The notes: generated by a model from the sequence alone, not told the origin. DNA of 64,000 nt from CBDEGR01 sp965237895 (GCA_965237895.1 CBDEGR010000001.1:606290-670289), one strand, 5' to 3'; shown: positions 17,187 through 26,899, counted from the stretch's first letter. Made by a program: numbers and translations.

Positions 17187-18599
17187 ATGCCAGGCAACGT
17201 GATTCGTTTCGGCACCTCGGGTTGGCGTGGCATCATCGCCGAGGATTTCACCTTCCACAACGTCCGGGCGGCCTCCTCCGCCATCGCTCACTTCCTGCTC
17301 TCCTCGAAACCCGACGCCCGCGCCATCGTCGGCTATGACACCCGCTTTTTGTCAGAGCAATTCGCGGCCGCAGCCGCTGAGGTCCTCATTTCCCACGGCA
17401 TCCGGGCAACCCTTTGCACGCGACCGGACCCGACCCCGGCCCTGAGTTTTGAAATCCGTCGGGGGGGCTACGACGCCGGAGTGAATTTCACCGCCAGCCA
17501 CAATCCCGCACTCCACAACGGGTTGAAGTTTTCCACGGCCAACGGCGCTCCCGCCCTATCCGAGGTAACTCGTGAAGTCGAATCCCTGGCCGCTCGCGTA
17601 CTGGCCGGTGATTTACCTCTGCGGGGAAGCGGGGAGCAAAAGGATGCCGAATCCTCCGACCCACGTCCCCCCTATCTCAACGCGGTGCGGAAGATAGTGG
17701 ACTTCGATACCCTGCGCAAAGGCAAACTTCGCGTCGGCTACGATCCTCTTTTCGGCACCGGATGGGGGTATCTGGACACCCTGCTCGAAGAGGGAGGCGT
17801 CTCCCTGCGCCCCCTTCACAACTACCGCGACGTGCTGTTCGCGGGCGAAGGTCCCGATCCCTCCGAGAAGAATCTGGCCGAACTGGGCCGCCTGGTGCGG
17901 GAGGAGAAGCTCAACCTGGGATTCGCCACCGACGGCGACGCCGACCGCTTCGGTATGGTCGATGCCGACGGCAGCTTCATTCAGCCGAACTTTATCCTGG
18001 CTCTCCTTCTGGATTATCTGATCGAAGTCCGGAAGTTCCCCGGCGGCGCCGGACGGTCTGTTGCCAGCACTCACCTGGTCGATGCCGTTGCCGCCCACCA
18101 TGGCGTGGCTCTCTACCAGACGCCGGTGGGATTCAAATATGTGGGGCAGCTCATTCTGGAAGACAAGATCGCGCTGGGAGGAGAAGAAAGCGCGGGTCTT
18201 TCGGTAAGGCGCCACATTCCGGAGAAAGATGGGATACTGGCCTGCCTGCTGGTGGCGGAGATGGTGGCCCATCGCGGGCAATCGCTCGGCGAACAGATTA
18301 AGGCCCTCTACCGAAAGGTGGGGGAATACCACCCCGTCCGCCTGAATATCTCCCTGGATGATTCCGTACGGTCCGCCCTGATTGCGAAGTTGGACCGGGA
18401 GCACAACCGCTTTAATTCGCAAAAGGTGAGGGAGACGGATCGCACAGATGGGCTTAAAATGATCCTTGAAGACGGCTCCTGGGTGCTGTTTCGGATGTCG
18501 GGAACCGAGCCGCTTTGCCGATGCTACTGCGAAGCCCACTCGTTGCCGGACCTGGATCGATTGACGGCGGCGGCCAAACGATTCATATTTGATGACTGA
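17187..18599 (+). CDS. Phosphoglucomutase/phosphomannomutase family
   Basis: The 470-aa alpha-D-phosphohexomutase interconverts 6- and 1-phosphosugars for cell-envelope precursors. All four active-site loops are visible: the phosphoserine loop NFTASHNPALHNG, the metal loop ATDGDADRFG, the sugar loop GGEESAGLS and the phosphate loop RMSGTEPLCR. ATG 17187 begins the conserved MPGNVIRFGTSGWRG; longer in-frame starts overlap cutA. The stop is immediately followed by the start of the FtsB-like gene. Sugar specificity (glucose, mannose or glucosamine) cannot be read from the loops alone. Confidence 0.9.
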   Translation: MPGNVIRFGTSGWRGIIAEDFTFHNVRAASSAIAHFLLSSKPDARAIVGYDTRFLSEQFAAAAAEVLISHGIRATLCTRPDPTPALSFEIRRGGYDAGVNFTASHNPALHNGLKFSTANGAPALSEVTREVESLAARVLAGDLPLRGSGEQKDAESSDPRPPYLNAVRKIVDFDTLRKGKLRVGYDPLFGTGWGYLDTLLEEGGVSLRPLHNYRDVLFAGEGPDPSEKNLAELGRLVREEKLNLGFATDGDADRFGMVDADGSFIQPNFILALLLDYLIEVRKFPGGAGRSVASTHLVDAVAAHHGVALYQTPVGFKYVGQLILEDKIALGGEESAGLSVRRHIPEKDGILACLLVAEMVAHRGQSLGEQIKALYRKVGEYHPVRLNISLDDSVRSALIAKLDREHNRFNSQKVRETDRTDGLKMILEDGSWVLFRMSGTEPLCRCYCEAHSLPDLDRLTAAAKRFIFDD

Positions 18600-18995
18600 A
18601 TGGATGATGATCAGCGAATGGCTGAGGTGAAATCGAAGCCCGGGAAGAGACTCCGCTACCGCAGGGCGCTGATCCTGTTCGCGATCGCGCTGTCTGTGCT
18701 GGCTGGGAATGCAATATTCGGCGAGGGCGGCCTGCGCGTTCTGCTCGAAGCCCGGCGGGAAAATCAAGGGCTCGAGCAGGAAATCGAAAGGCTCGAGGAG
18801 GAAAATCGGCAGTTGGAAGGCGAAATTCAGGGCTTACGAAGCGATCCGGCAGCCATCGAAAAGCTGGCCCGAGAGCAGATGCAAATGGCCAAGCCCGGCG
18901 AAATCATCTTCACTCTGCCGTACGACCAGGGACAGGAGAATCGCAGCCTCCCTCCCATCCGAGAGGAAGCCGACGCCGACCCGGCGAAACCTTAA
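18600..18995 (+). CDS. FtsB/DivIC-like septum formation initiator
   Basis: The 131-aa bitopic membrane protein has a basic N-terminus, one transmembrane helix (about residues 22-40), then a strong coiled coil (LEQEIERLEEENRQLEGEI) and the family feature DPAAIEKLAREQMQMAKPGE. FtsB/DivIC acts with FtsL and FtsQ in the divisome. The start directly abuts the stop of the mutase gene, so both are on one transcript. The linkage to biotin genes downstream is probably positional only. Confidence 0.8.
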   Translation: MDDDQRMAEVKSKPGKRLRYRRALILFAIALSVLAGNAIFGEGGLRVLLEARRENQGLEQEIERLEEENRQLEGEIQGLRSDPAAIEKLAREQMQMAKPGEIIFTLPYDQGQENRSLPPIREEADADPAKP

Positions 18996-19024
18996 TAAAG
19001 AAAAGAGAAGATCGGAGAGGATCC

Positions 19025-20110
19025 ATGCCGACCCCAACCCCACCGACGAAGGAAACTACGAAATGGCAGGCCCTGGCGAAAAAAGCCCTGGAAGAGGATC
19101 TGCTGACCCGCGAGGAGTCCCTGGCGGTCCTCAGCGCGGGGAACGAAGATCTGCTGGCTCTGGTGGCCGCCGCCTATGAGGTTCGCCGCCGCTACCACGG
19201 ACGTCGAGTCAAGCTCAACCTTCTGATCAACGCCAAAAGCGGGCTGTGCCCCGAAGACTGCGCCTATTGCTCGCAGTCGAGCGTGGCGGACTCGGGTGTC
19301 AATCGCTACAAACTCCTCCCCAACCAGACCGTCGTCGAGGGCGCGCGTCGTGCGGTGGAGCTGCAAGCTCACACCTATTGCATCGTGATGAGCGGGCGCT
19401 CTCCCACGGAAAAGGAATTGGACGAGGTGGTGGGCACGGTTCGGGAAATCAAACGGAAGCATTCGCTCAAGATTTGCGCCTGCCTGGGACTGCTCTCGGA
19501 TGCTCAGGCGGCACGGCTCCGCGAGGCCGGCGTTGACCGCGTAAACCACAACGTCAATACCAGCGAGAACTTTCATCCCAAAATCTGCTCCACACACACT
19601 TACCAGGACCGGGTCCGAACCATCGAGGCCGTGAAAAAGGCGAATCTCTCGCCTTGCTGCGGCGGCATCTTCGGAATGGGAGAGAGCGACGAGGATATCG
19701 TCGACCTGGCCCGCGCGCTTCGCGAGCTCGACGTTGATTCGATTCCGCTCAACTTTCTCATCCCGATTCCGGGAACCCCGATCGAGCCTTCGAACAACCT
19801 GACGCCCGTCAAGTGCCTGGCGATTCTGTGCCTGTTCCGCTTCCTGAACCCGTCGAAAGAAATCCGCATCGCCGGAGGACGCGAGCTCCATCTGCGCTCG
19901 CTTCAGGCGCTCGGCCTGTATGTGGCCGACTCCATCTTCATCGGAGACTACCTCACTACCGCCGGCCAGGAGCCGTCTGAAGATCTGCAAATGATCGCAG
20001 ACCTGGGCTTCGAGGTGGCAACCTACCCTTCCCCTGGCTTGAGCGCTGAGATGAACGCTGAAATAAACGCCGGAGTCGGCGCCGGTTCAGGCGCCCCCCT
20101 AAGCGAATGA
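19025..20110 (+). CDS. bioB: Biotin synthase
   Basis: This radical-SAM enzyme converts dethiobiotin to biotin. The 361-aa protein has the SAM cluster motif CPEDCAYC with Cys 75, 79 and 82, plus NHNVNTSENFHP, CCGGIFGMGES, IPLNFLIPIPGTP and the C-terminal RIAGGRE and SIFIGDYLTTAG patterns. The start has GGAGAGG six to eight bases before it. The stop overlaps bioF by four bases (ATGA), the first link of a tight bioB-bioF-bioA-bioD operon. The low-complexity C-terminal tail (AEMNAEINAGVGAGSG) is unusual for BioB. Confidence 0.95.
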   Translation: MPTPTPPTKETTKWQALAKKALEEDLLTREESLAVLSAGNEDLLALVAAAYEVRRRYHGRRVKLNLLINAKSGLCPEDCAYCSQSSVADSGVNRYKLLPNQTVVEGARRAVELQAHTYCIVMSGRSPTEKELDEVVGTVREIKRKHSLKICACLGLLSDAQAARLREAGVDRVNHNVNTSENFHPKICSTHTYQDRVRTIEAVKKANLSPCCGGIFGMGESDEDIVDLARALRELDVDSIPLNFLIPIPGTPIEPSNNLTPVKCLAILCLFRFLNPSKEIRIAGGRELHLRSLQALGLYVADSIFIGDYLTTAGQEPSEDLQMIADLGFEVATYPSPGLSAEMNAEINAGVGAGSGAPLSE

Positions 20111-21309
20111 ACTGGCCCAGCGATGAACTGGAATCCCTCCGGGCCCGTCACCTGCTCCGAAGGCTGCGCTCGACCGAGGGCACCGAGCCAAGGACTGTTC
20201 TGAACGGACAGACGGTCCTGCTGCTCTGCTCCAATAATTACCTGGGACTGGCCAACCACCCTGCGCTGGCGGAGGCCGCCCGCAGTGCCTTGGAACGCTA
20301 CGGCACGAGCGCATCCGGCTCACGTCTGGTAAGCGGCAGCCTCGCGCTTCACGGACAACTGGAAAAGCGAGTGGCCGAATGGATGGGTACGGAGGCCGCC
20401 CTGGTGTTCAACTCCGGCTACCAGGCAAACGTCGGAGCGATTCCCGCGCTGGCCCGGGAAGGCGACCTGATCCTAAGCGATGAGCTGAACCACGCGAGCC
20501 TCATCGACGGCTGCCGCCTCTCCCGCGCCCGAACACGCGTCTTTCGCCACGCCGACCCCCAACATCTCGAATCCCTGCTGGCGGATAATTCCACCGCAAG
20601 CCGGACCGGGAAAAACATCATCGTGACCGAGTCGGTCTTTTCCGTTGACGGCGATCTCGCCCCGCTCACAGAGATCGCCTCGCTGGCCCGCCGCTTCGAT
20701 GCCCTGCTCATCGTTGATGAAGCGCACGCCGTGGGCGTCTTCGGCCCTACCGGGGCTGGCCGGGTCGAAGAACTTCAACTCGAATTGGCGGTGGATATTC
20801 GAATGGGGACGTTCAGCAAAGCTCTGGGAAGTTTTGGCGCCTTCGTGGCGGGGCGCCGGGACCTGATCGAATATCTCGTCAATCGTGCCCGCAGCTTTAT
20901 CTATTCCACCGCGCTTCCGCCGGCAACGCTGGGAGCATCGCTCGCTGCTATCCAGGCTATCCAGAGAGAGCCCGAACGGCGTAAATCCCTCTGGGAGAAC
21001 GTCCGATTCCTGCGTGAAGGCCTGAAAGATCAGGGCTGGAGTCTGCTCTCGGAGGCAAGCCAGATCCTTCCGGTTCTGATCGGCGAGGCTCGGGAAACGA
21101 TGGAGGTGACCGACGAGCTGCTCGCGCGCGGCGTCTTTGCACAAGGATTGCGGGAGCCCACCGTACCTCGCGGGACTTCCCGCCTGCGGCTGACCCCGAT
21201 GGCGACTCACAATCGTGAGGATTTGACACAAGCGTTGGCCGCCTTTGACGAGGTCAGCACGGCAAGGAGGAATCGGGGTTGGACACCTGTGTCGGCTACG
21301 ACAAGCTGA
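20107..21309 (+). CDS. bioF: 8-amino-7-oxononanoate synthase
   Basis: It condenses pimeloyl-ACP or pimeloyl-CoA with alanine, the first step of the ring pathway. The 400-aa PLP alpha-oxoamine synthase has LLCSNNYLGLANHP, GTSASGSRLVSGS, FNSGYQANVGA, ESVFSVDGDLAPL, VDEAHAVGVFG and the PLP Lys in GTFSKALGSFG. The C-terminal region overlaps the next gene by 31 bases. No bioC or bioH for pimelate synthesis is seen in the window. Confidence 0.95.
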   Translation: MNWPSDELESLRARHLLRRLRSTEGTEPRTVLNGQTVLLLCSNNYLGLANHPALAEAARSALERYGTSASGSRLVSGSLALHGQLEKRVAEWMGTEAALVFNSGYQANVGAIPALAREGDLILSDELNHASLIDGCRLSRARTRVFRHADPQHLESLLADNSTASRTGKNIIVTESVFSVDGDLAPLTEIASLARRFDALLIVDEAHAVGVFGPTGAGRVEELQLELAVDIRMGTFSKALGSFGAFVAGRRDLIEYLVNRARSFIYSTALPPATLGASLAAIQAIQREPERRKSLWENVRFLREGLKDQGWSLLSEASQILPVLIGEARETMEVTDELLARGVFAQGLREPTVPRGTSRLRLTPMATHNREDLTQALAAFDEVSTARRNRGWTPVSATTS

Positions 21310-22646
21310 AAGAGTGGGACCATCGCCACCTGTGGCACCCCTTCACGCAAATGCAGGAGTGGCTCGCGGAAGACCCACTGGTCATCGTGCGAGGCGAAAA
21401 GAATTATCTCTATGACACTGAGGGCCGCCGCTACCTGGACGGCGTCTCCTCCCTTTGGGCGAATCTTCACGGTCATTGCCGCCCGGAAATCAACGAGGCG
21501 ATTCGCAAACAGTTGGATCTGGTGTCGCACTCGACCCTGCTCGGCCTTGCCAATGCTCCTTCAGCCATTCTCGCCAAAAAGATGGTTGAGGTAACCCCGC
21601 AAGGACTGGATAGAGTTTTCTACTCGGATTGCGGCGCAACGGCAGTCGAAATCGCGCTGAAGCTGGCCGTTCAGTACTGGAAACTCAAGGGGGAAACCCG
21701 AAGGACGGGATTCGCCTCGCTTGAGGGGGCCTATCACGGAGACACCCTGGGGGCTATGAGCGTCGGTTACTCGGAGAGTTTTCACCAACACCACAGGGAA
21801 CTGCTCTTCGCTTGCCACCGCATTCCCCCTCCCCATGTCTTTCGGTATTTCAAGGGCATGAGCGAAAAAGAATCCCTCGAGGCGTCGCTTGCCGCAGCCG
21901 AAAAGATATTTGCGCAACACGGCTCGAAACTGGCCGCAGTAATTATGGAACCCCTGATGCAGGGCGCGGCGGGCATGTGGGCGCAGCCGGCCGGATTCAT
22001 AAATCGATTGAGCGAACTAGGACACAAGTCGGGCACCCTGTTCATCGCAGACGAAGTGGCCACCGGCTTCGGGCGCACCGGGAAGCTTTTCGCCTGCGAC
22101 CATGAAGAGGTCCAACCCGATATTCTCTGCCTGGGCAAGGGCATCTCGGGCGGCTACTTGCCGCTGGCGGCCACTCTGGTGACCGAGGAGATTTTTTCCG
22201 CCTTTCTCGGGGAATACGACGAATACAAGACCTTCTTCCACGGCCACACCTACACGGGAAATCAGTTGGCCTGCGCGGCGGGCATCGCTAGCCTGGAAAT
22301 CTTCGAGAAGGATGGGGTTCTCGAATCACTTCCCGGAAAGGGGTCACTGCTGGAAAAGGAGCTTCAGGAGCAGGTGTCACCGCTTGCGCACATCGCAGAT
22401 ATTCGCCGGAAAGGATTGATGGTTGGAATCGAGCTGGCGGAAAACACCGCCGAGCGTCGCGCCTACGATCCGCGAAAACGGATCGGCAAGCGCGTCATCG
22501 AACACGCACGCACCCTGGGAGTGATCCTTCGACCTCTGGGGGAAGTAATTATTCTGATGCCACCCTTGAGTATCACAGAAGAAGAACTGGTCAGGTTGGT
22601 CGAGGTAACCCGTAGCTCCATTCAGGAGGTGACGGAGAGAGCATGA
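21279..22646 (+). CDS. bioA: Adenosylmethionine-8-amino-7-oxononanoate aminotransferase
   Basis: It transfers an amino group from SAM to KAPA to form DAPA. The 455-aa class III aminotransferase has HLWHPFTQM, DGVSSLWANLHGH, SDCGATAVEIALKLA, IADEVATGFGRTG and the PLP Lys in CLGKGISGGYLPLAAT. The start is TTG 21279, with AAGGAGG before it, giving a 31-base overlap with bioF. The stop overlaps bioD (ATGA). Confidence 0.95.
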   Translation: MDTCVGYDKLKEWDHRHLWHPFTQMQEWLAEDPLVIVRGEKNYLYDTEGRRYLDGVSSLWANLHGHCRPEINEAIRKQLDLVSHSTLLGLANAPSAILAKKMVEVTPQGLDRVFYSDCGATAVEIALKLAVQYWKLKGETRRTGFASLEGAYHGDTLGAMSVGYSESFHQHHRELLFACHRIPPPHVFRYFKGMSEKESLEASLAAAEKIFAQHGSKLAAVIMEPLMQGAAGMWAQPAGFINRLSELGHKSGTLFIADEVATGFGRTGKLFACDHEEVQPDILCLGKGISGGYLPLAATLVTEEIFSAFLGEYDEYKTFFHGHTYTGNQLACAAGIASLEIFEKDGVLESLPGKGSLLEKELQEQVSPLAHIADIRRKGLMVGIELAENTAERRAYDPRKRIGKRVIEHARTLGVILRPLGEVIILMPPLSITEEELVRLVEVTRSSIQEVTERA

Positions 22647-23422
22647 GAGGCGTACTCGTCACCGGGACCGACACCGGAGTCGGCAAGACCTTTGTCGCCT
22701 GCGGTCTGGCGGCGGCCCTGGCACGGCGCGGCACTCGAGTCGGCGTAATGAAACCGGTCGAGACCGGCTGCGAGGAGCGGGACGGAGTTCTGGTCCCGGA
22801 AGATGCCGCTCGGCTGAAGTTCTTCTCCGGCTGCGAGGCCTCTATGGAAACCATCTGCCCCTGCCGCTTCCCCGCCCCTCGAGCGCCCTGGGTCGCCGCC
22901 CTTGAAGAAGGACGGGAAGTTGACACCTCGCTGCTCAAGAAAAGCTATCAGAGTATTCTCACGGGCCACGACCTGACGCTGGTCGAAGGAGCCGGGGGGG
23001 TGATGGTGCCGATCGGCGAAAACTTCAACTTCGCCGACCTGGCGCGGGAGTGGGGCTTAAGCGTGATGCTGGTCACGACAGCGAAGCTGGGGACGCTGAA
23101 CCACACGCTGCTTAGCCTGGAATATCTTCGCCACCAGGGAATCAAGGTCCTGGGGTATCTGATGAACGTTCACGAGCCGACCGCCTCGGAGCTTGTGAGT
23201 TCGAATATCAACGCGCTCGAGCGTCTGTCCGCTGAGCCATTTCTTGGGCAAATTCCTCATCAGGTTCAACAGGGGGAATTTTCACCGGCCCGCACTCCCC
23301 CGGAGCGGCTGGCGTCGCTCTTTGATGACTCCCTAAGATGGGGTAGAATTGAAGAGATCCTGGCGACGGCTCAAGAGAAATCTCACGGGGTATCGCAGGG
23401 GACCGCCAAGCCGGTTGCATAA
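22643..23422 (+). CDS. bioD: Dethiobiotin synthetase
   Basis: It closes the ureido ring of DAPA using CO2 and ATP. The 259-aa enzyme has the P-loop VTGTDTGVGKTFVACGLA, the conserved MKPVETGC, VEGAGGVMVPIGENF and the nucleotide-binding GYLMN. It is the last gene of the bioBFAD operon and overlaps bioA by four bases. The C-terminus is somewhat longer than usual and polar. Confidence 0.95.
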   Translation: MRGVLVTGTDTGVGKTFVACGLAAALARRGTRVGVMKPVETGCEERDGVLVPEDAARLKFFSGCEASMETICPCRFPAPRAPWVAALEEGREVDTSLLKKSYQSILTGHDLTLVEGAGGVMVPIGENFNFADLAREWGLSVMLVTTAKLGTLNHTLLSLEYLRHQGIKVLGYLMNVHEPTASELVSSNINALERLSAEPFLGQIPHQVQQGEFSPARTPPERLASLFDDSLRWGRIEEILATAQEKSHGVSQGTAKPVA

Positions 23423-23508
23423 CCCTCAAGAAACGTTCTTCCTCCACTTGCAGGAATAAGCTGTTGTTGATGCGGTAGCGGGGGTGTGTTAGAAATGTTG
23501 ACGATAGT

Positions 23509-25326
23509 ATGTTGGTCCGACTCAAAAAATTCCTGATTGGCCATCCCCTCGAGACCACAGCACTTCAGGAGCAGCGGTTAAGCAAGAAGGCGGCGCTGGC
23601 TGTCTTCGCTTCCGACTCGCTCTCCTCGGTGGCCTACGCGACCGAAGCCATGATGCTGGCCCTGATGGGGGCAAGCGTCGTCGTTTTGTCCCTCACGGTT
23701 CCGGCCTCGATCGTCATCGTCGGGCTGCTGGTGGTTCTGGTTATCTCCTATAGCCAGAGCATCTACGCCTATCCCACCGGAGGAGGCGACTATACGGTTG
23801 CCAAGCACAACCTGGGTATTATTCCGGGACTTACGGCCGGGGCGGCGCTGCTCTTCGACTACGTGCTGACGGTTGCGGTCAGCGTCACGGCGGGAATTGC
23901 CGCCATCACTTCCGCCGTACCCGGGCTCCATGAGCATCGGTTGGGACTGGTTCTGCTGGCGATTTTCCTGATTCTTCTGGCCAACCTGCGAGGAGTCAGG
24001 GAATCTGCGCAGGTATTTGCCTTTCCCGTATACGCGTTCATCACTATGGCTTTCGCGCTGGTATTCATGGGGCTGATTCGCTATTTCGCCGGGAACCTGG
24101 AGGCTCCGCCCGCCGCACCAGCCTCACCGGAACTGGGTTCTCTGGCTTTTTTCCTGCTGCTGAGAGCTTTCGCTTCCGGCTGCACGGCGCTCACAGGGAT
24201 CGAAGCGATCGCAAACGGGGTGAAGGCGTTTCGCAGCCCCATCTCGCGCAATGCCTCGATCACGCTTTTCACTCTGGCCGTGATTCTGGGATCTCTTTTC
24301 CTGGGCATCACCGTGCTCATACACCTGGCGGGAATCACTCCCGTGGAGGGAGAAACGGTTCTTTCCCAGCTTGCGCGGCAGGTCTTCGGGACCTCAACGG
24401 TGTACTATATTTTCCAAATCACGACGATGGGCGTCCTGATCCTGGCTGCCAACACCAGCTTTTCGGGGTTCCCCCGGCTGGCCTCGGTGATGGCGCAAGA
24501 CCGATTCCTACCTCGTCAACTGGCGAATCTGGGAGACCGGCTGGTGTTTTCAAACGGGGTCCTGATCCTCGCGCTGGCCGCCTCGCTGCTGGTCATTTTA
24601 TTCCGCGCGGAAGTTCATGCCCTGATTCCGCTCTATATGATCGGCGTATTCATCTCCTTCACGCTGTGCCAGGCGGGGCTGGTGAGGCACTGGATGAAAA
24701 CCGACATCTCGGGCCGCCACGCCCGCATGGCGCTGAACGCAGTGGGAGCTTCTCTGACCGGGCTGGCCCTGCTGGTGGTGGCATGGTTCAAGTTCGCCGA
24801 TGGCGCGTGGGTCGTGATCGTTGTCATTCCGTCGATGGTGTGGATCTTCTACCGCATTCGGCGACACTACCAACTTTTGCGCGGCCAGGTTTCGCTGGCA
24901 GCCTACAAGAAGGATCTCCCCTTCAAGCATACGGTGATCATCCCTGTCTCGGGCATCAACAAAGTGGTGCTGAAGGCCCTGCAGTACGCGCAATCGATCT
25001 CCAAGGACGTCATCGCCGTGCTGGTAAACGTCGAAAACCTGGACGCGGAGAAGCTGGCGAGTGATTGGAACCAACGGGCGCCGGACGTGCCCCTGGTTAT
25101 TCTGGAATCCCCTTATCGCTCCGTCTTATCGCCTTTTCTGACTCTGGTCGAGGACATACAGAAATTCCGTAATGACGATATCGTTACGGTCCTGTTGCCG
25201 GAGTTTGTTTCTGCTAGGTGGTGGGAACACCTGCTCCACAACCAGACGGGGTTGCTGATCAAGGCGGCGCTGCTATTCAAGCCGAATATCGTGGTCACCA
25301 GCGTCCCCTATCATATCCATACATGA
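23509..25326 (+). CDS. KimA-like APC-family potassium/amino-acid transporter
   Basis: The 605-aa inner-membrane protein has about 12 transmembrane helices (residues 30-450) of APC fold, with the APC-like segment YAYPTGGGDYTVAKHNLG and the YDTG-region analogue SSVAYATEAMM. A cytosolic C-terminal USP-like domain follows (HTVIIPVSGINKVVLKALQYAQS). The length and two-part layout match KimA, the K+/proton symporter of Bacillus, whose C-terminal domain responds to c-di-AMP. Amino-acid permeases of the same superfamily are the alternative. No ydaO-type riboswitch lies in the 86-bp upstream gap. Confidence 0.75.
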   Translation: MLVRLKKFLIGHPLETTALQEQRLSKKAALAVFASDSLSSVAYATEAMMLALMGASVVVLSLTVPASIVIVGLLVVLVISYSQSIYAYPTGGGDYTVAKHNLGIIPGLTAGAALLFDYVLTVAVSVTAGIAAITSAVPGLHEHRLGLVLLAIFLILLANLRGVRESAQVFAFPVYAFITMAFALVFMGLIRYFAGNLEAPPAAPASPELGSLAFFLLLRAFASGCTALTGIEAIANGVKAFRSPISRNASITLFTLAVILGSLFLGITVLIHLAGITPVEGETVLSQLARQVFGTSTVYYIFQITTMGVLILAANTSFSGFPRLASVMAQDRFLPRQLANLGDRLVFSNGVLILALAASLLVILFRAEVHALIPLYMIGVFISFTLCQAGLVRHWMKTDISGRHARMALNAVGASLTGLALLVVAWFKFADGAWVVIVVIPSMVWIFYRIRRHYQLLRGQVSLAAYKKDLPFKHTVIIPVSGINKVVLKALQYAQSISKDVIAVLVNVENLDAEKLASDWNQRAPDVPLVILESPYRSVLSPFLTLVEDIQKFRNDDIVTVLLPEFVSARWWEHLLHNQTGLLIKAALLFKPNIVVTSVPYHIHT

Positions 25327-25360
25327 AGCATAAGAAGGAAGGAGCAGGCCTCGACCGACA

Positions 25361-25630
25361 ATGAACCTGACCCAGGAACGAAAGCTGCGTATCCGTCAGA
25401 AGGTGGAACCTCTCCTGGCGGCGCTCGATCCTCAATTGAAGCTGGTCGAAATCCTGGTGGAATCGACTCGCCAATACCTGGGATTCGTCGTTCAGCGCAT
25501 TGACCGTACCATGGTGCTGCGCGTCGAGTGGGTCACCTACGCCAGTATCAGCCCTGCGCAGTTGCAGCAGCACCTGGCCGAGCAGATTCGGCAAAGACCA
25601 GGAAAAGAAATCGCAAAACCCTTTCGATAA
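25361..25630 (+). CDS. Hypothetical protein, 89 aa
   Basis: It has no recognised family. The sequence is a compact alpha/beta mixture (QLKLVEILVESTRQYLGFVV followed by RTMVLRVEWVTYAS) with no signal or membrane helix. It lies 34 bp after the transporter and 8 bp before the phosphatase gene, so it is likely cotranscribed with both. The coding call rests on operon position and amino-acid composition. Confidence 0.55.
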   Translation: MNLTQERKLRIRQKVEPLLAALDPQLKLVEILVESTRQYLGFVVQRIDRTMVLRVEWVTYASISPAQLQQHLAEQIRQRPGKEIAKPFR

Positions 25631-25638
25631 GAGTGCTC

Positions 25639-26337
25639 ATGCCCCCTCCTTCCCTGCAGGACATCCGATTGCTGATCTTTGATTTGGACGGCACGCTGAT
25701 CGATAGCAAGCTGGACCTGGCCCTGAGTGTCAACCACATGAGTGTCGAGATGGGCCGTCGTGCCCTCGACCATTCCACCATTTTTTCTTACGTGGGACGC
25801 GGGGCACCGCTGTTGGTTCGCCGTGTCCTGGGCGGGCCATCCTCAGAGGAACCCGTGTCGGAGGTTGAGGTGGAAAAGGGGCTGGAGATTTTCCTGACCT
25901 ACTACCGCGACCACATGCTCGACAACACCGTCACCTATCCCGGCGTTCAGGAAGCCCTGGACACCTTGAAAGCGGAGGGCGGGCACACCCTGGCCGTGCT
26001 CACCAACAAACCCGTCCGGTTCAGCCGCGAGATTCTGGAGGGTCTCGAGCTTTCACACCACTTTGTGGAAGTCTACGGTGGGAACAGCTTCGAGTTGAAG
26101 AAGCCCGACCCGGTCGGAATTCGGAAGCTGCTCGAAGATACCGGAGCCGGCCCGCGCGAAACCATGATGGTGGGCGACTCGGATACCGATGTGCTCACGG
26201 GCAGAAACGGGGGGGTGTGGACCTGCGGTGTCACCTACGGCTTCGGCAGCTATACCCTGCCCCAGACGCCGCCCGATTTTCTGCTGGATAACCTTCGGGA
26301 GTTGCCCCCTCTACTGAACGGCTCCACCAAGAACTAG
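25639..26337 (+). CDS. HAD-superfamily phosphatase, phosphoglycolate-phosphatase-like
   Basis: The 232-aa cytoplasmic hydrolase has motif I LLIFDLDGTLIDSK (nucleophile Asp), a four-helix cap, motif II AVLTNKP, the motif III Lys in FELKKPDP and motif IV MMVGDSDTDVLTGRNGG. The arrangement matches Gph/PgpC enzymes that remove 2-phosphoglycolate, but related HADs act on other phosphosugars or nucleotides. ATG 25639 is used because the longer frame overlaps the preceding gene. Confidence 0.82.
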   Translation: MPPPSLQDIRLLIFDLDGTLIDSKLDLALSVNHMSVEMGRRALDHSTIFSYVGRGAPLLVRRVLGGPSSEEPVSEVEVEKGLEIFLTYYRDHMLDNTVTYPGVQEALDTLKAEGGHTLAVLTNKPVRFSREILEGLELSHHFVEVYGGNSFELKKPDPVGIRKLLEDTGAGPRETMMVGDSDTDVLTGRNGGVWTCGVTYGFGSYTLPQTPPDFLLDNLRELPPLLNGSTKN

Positions 26338-26378
26338 TGTCGTGCAACCAGGATGGATAATCCATGGCCTCCGCGGAC

Positions 26379-26469
26379 ATGTCATGCGGAGCCCGCCGCG
26401 GCGGGCGAAGCATCTCGTTTTGACAGTGAGTATTGAAAAGAGAGATTCTTTGCTCCCCTCAAAATGACA
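26379..26469 (+). repeat. Dispersed repeat, copy B
   Basis: It shares CCCGCCGCGGCGGGCGAAGC and ATCTCGTTTTGACAG with 10841-10887. The unit opens with ATGTCATGC and closes with AAAATGACAT, so its ends are inverted, as in small non-coding mobile repeats. The gene-free stretch 26338-26648 holds only this and unremarkable sequence. Confidence 0.6.
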
Positions 26470-26648
26470 TCCGCTCATCCAAAGCTTTAGCACCGGAGGG
26501 TAGACACGCCCTCTCCCTTTCTTCATTAACGGGACTCCCGTGTCAGAGGGCCCTCGAGCTTCACCCTCCGCATATACCGATCGGCAGCGCCGCTACGCGC
26601 GGCTTAACGAGTTCCGTCCGAGACGAGTTATACCGCACCCCGGCTCAT

Positions 26649-26847
26649 TCATAGGCCGTGCACTTTTTTGATGAGCGGGATGATCTCTGTGCCGAAATTT
26701 TTGAGCGGTACGATGGTTAGCTTATTGAACGAAGCAAGACCTGCCTCAAGGGCAAACCCCTCGATTAGGTGCGTCTCATCTGCCTCCAGGATCCAAAGGA
26801 ACGTATGCTCAAAGGCCGTCCGTAGGGCCTGGGCCGGCCGTCTTCTC
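26649..26847 (-). pseudogene. Remnant of the C-terminus of a conserved protein
   Basis: The minus-strand frame ending at the stop 26651-26649 reads ALRTAFEHTFLWILEADETH, then EGFALEAGLASFNKLTIVP and LIKKVHGL. The composition and codon pattern look like a genuine protein tail, but there is no upstream start or ribosome site, and the frame becomes unconvincing before 26847. I could not name the family. A decayed gene or an indel-broken short gene would both fit. Confidence 0.3.
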
Positions 26848-26899
26848 CCCTCAGCGCTGCATGCTTGTCAGCGACCAGACGTTGATCCTCTGCGGCAGA

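Noticed and set aside
18996..19024. Biotin-regulator (BirA) operator before bioB
   Set aside because: No palindromic BirA-type site is visible; the 29-bp gap fits only a ribosome site, consistent with an operon beginning upstream.
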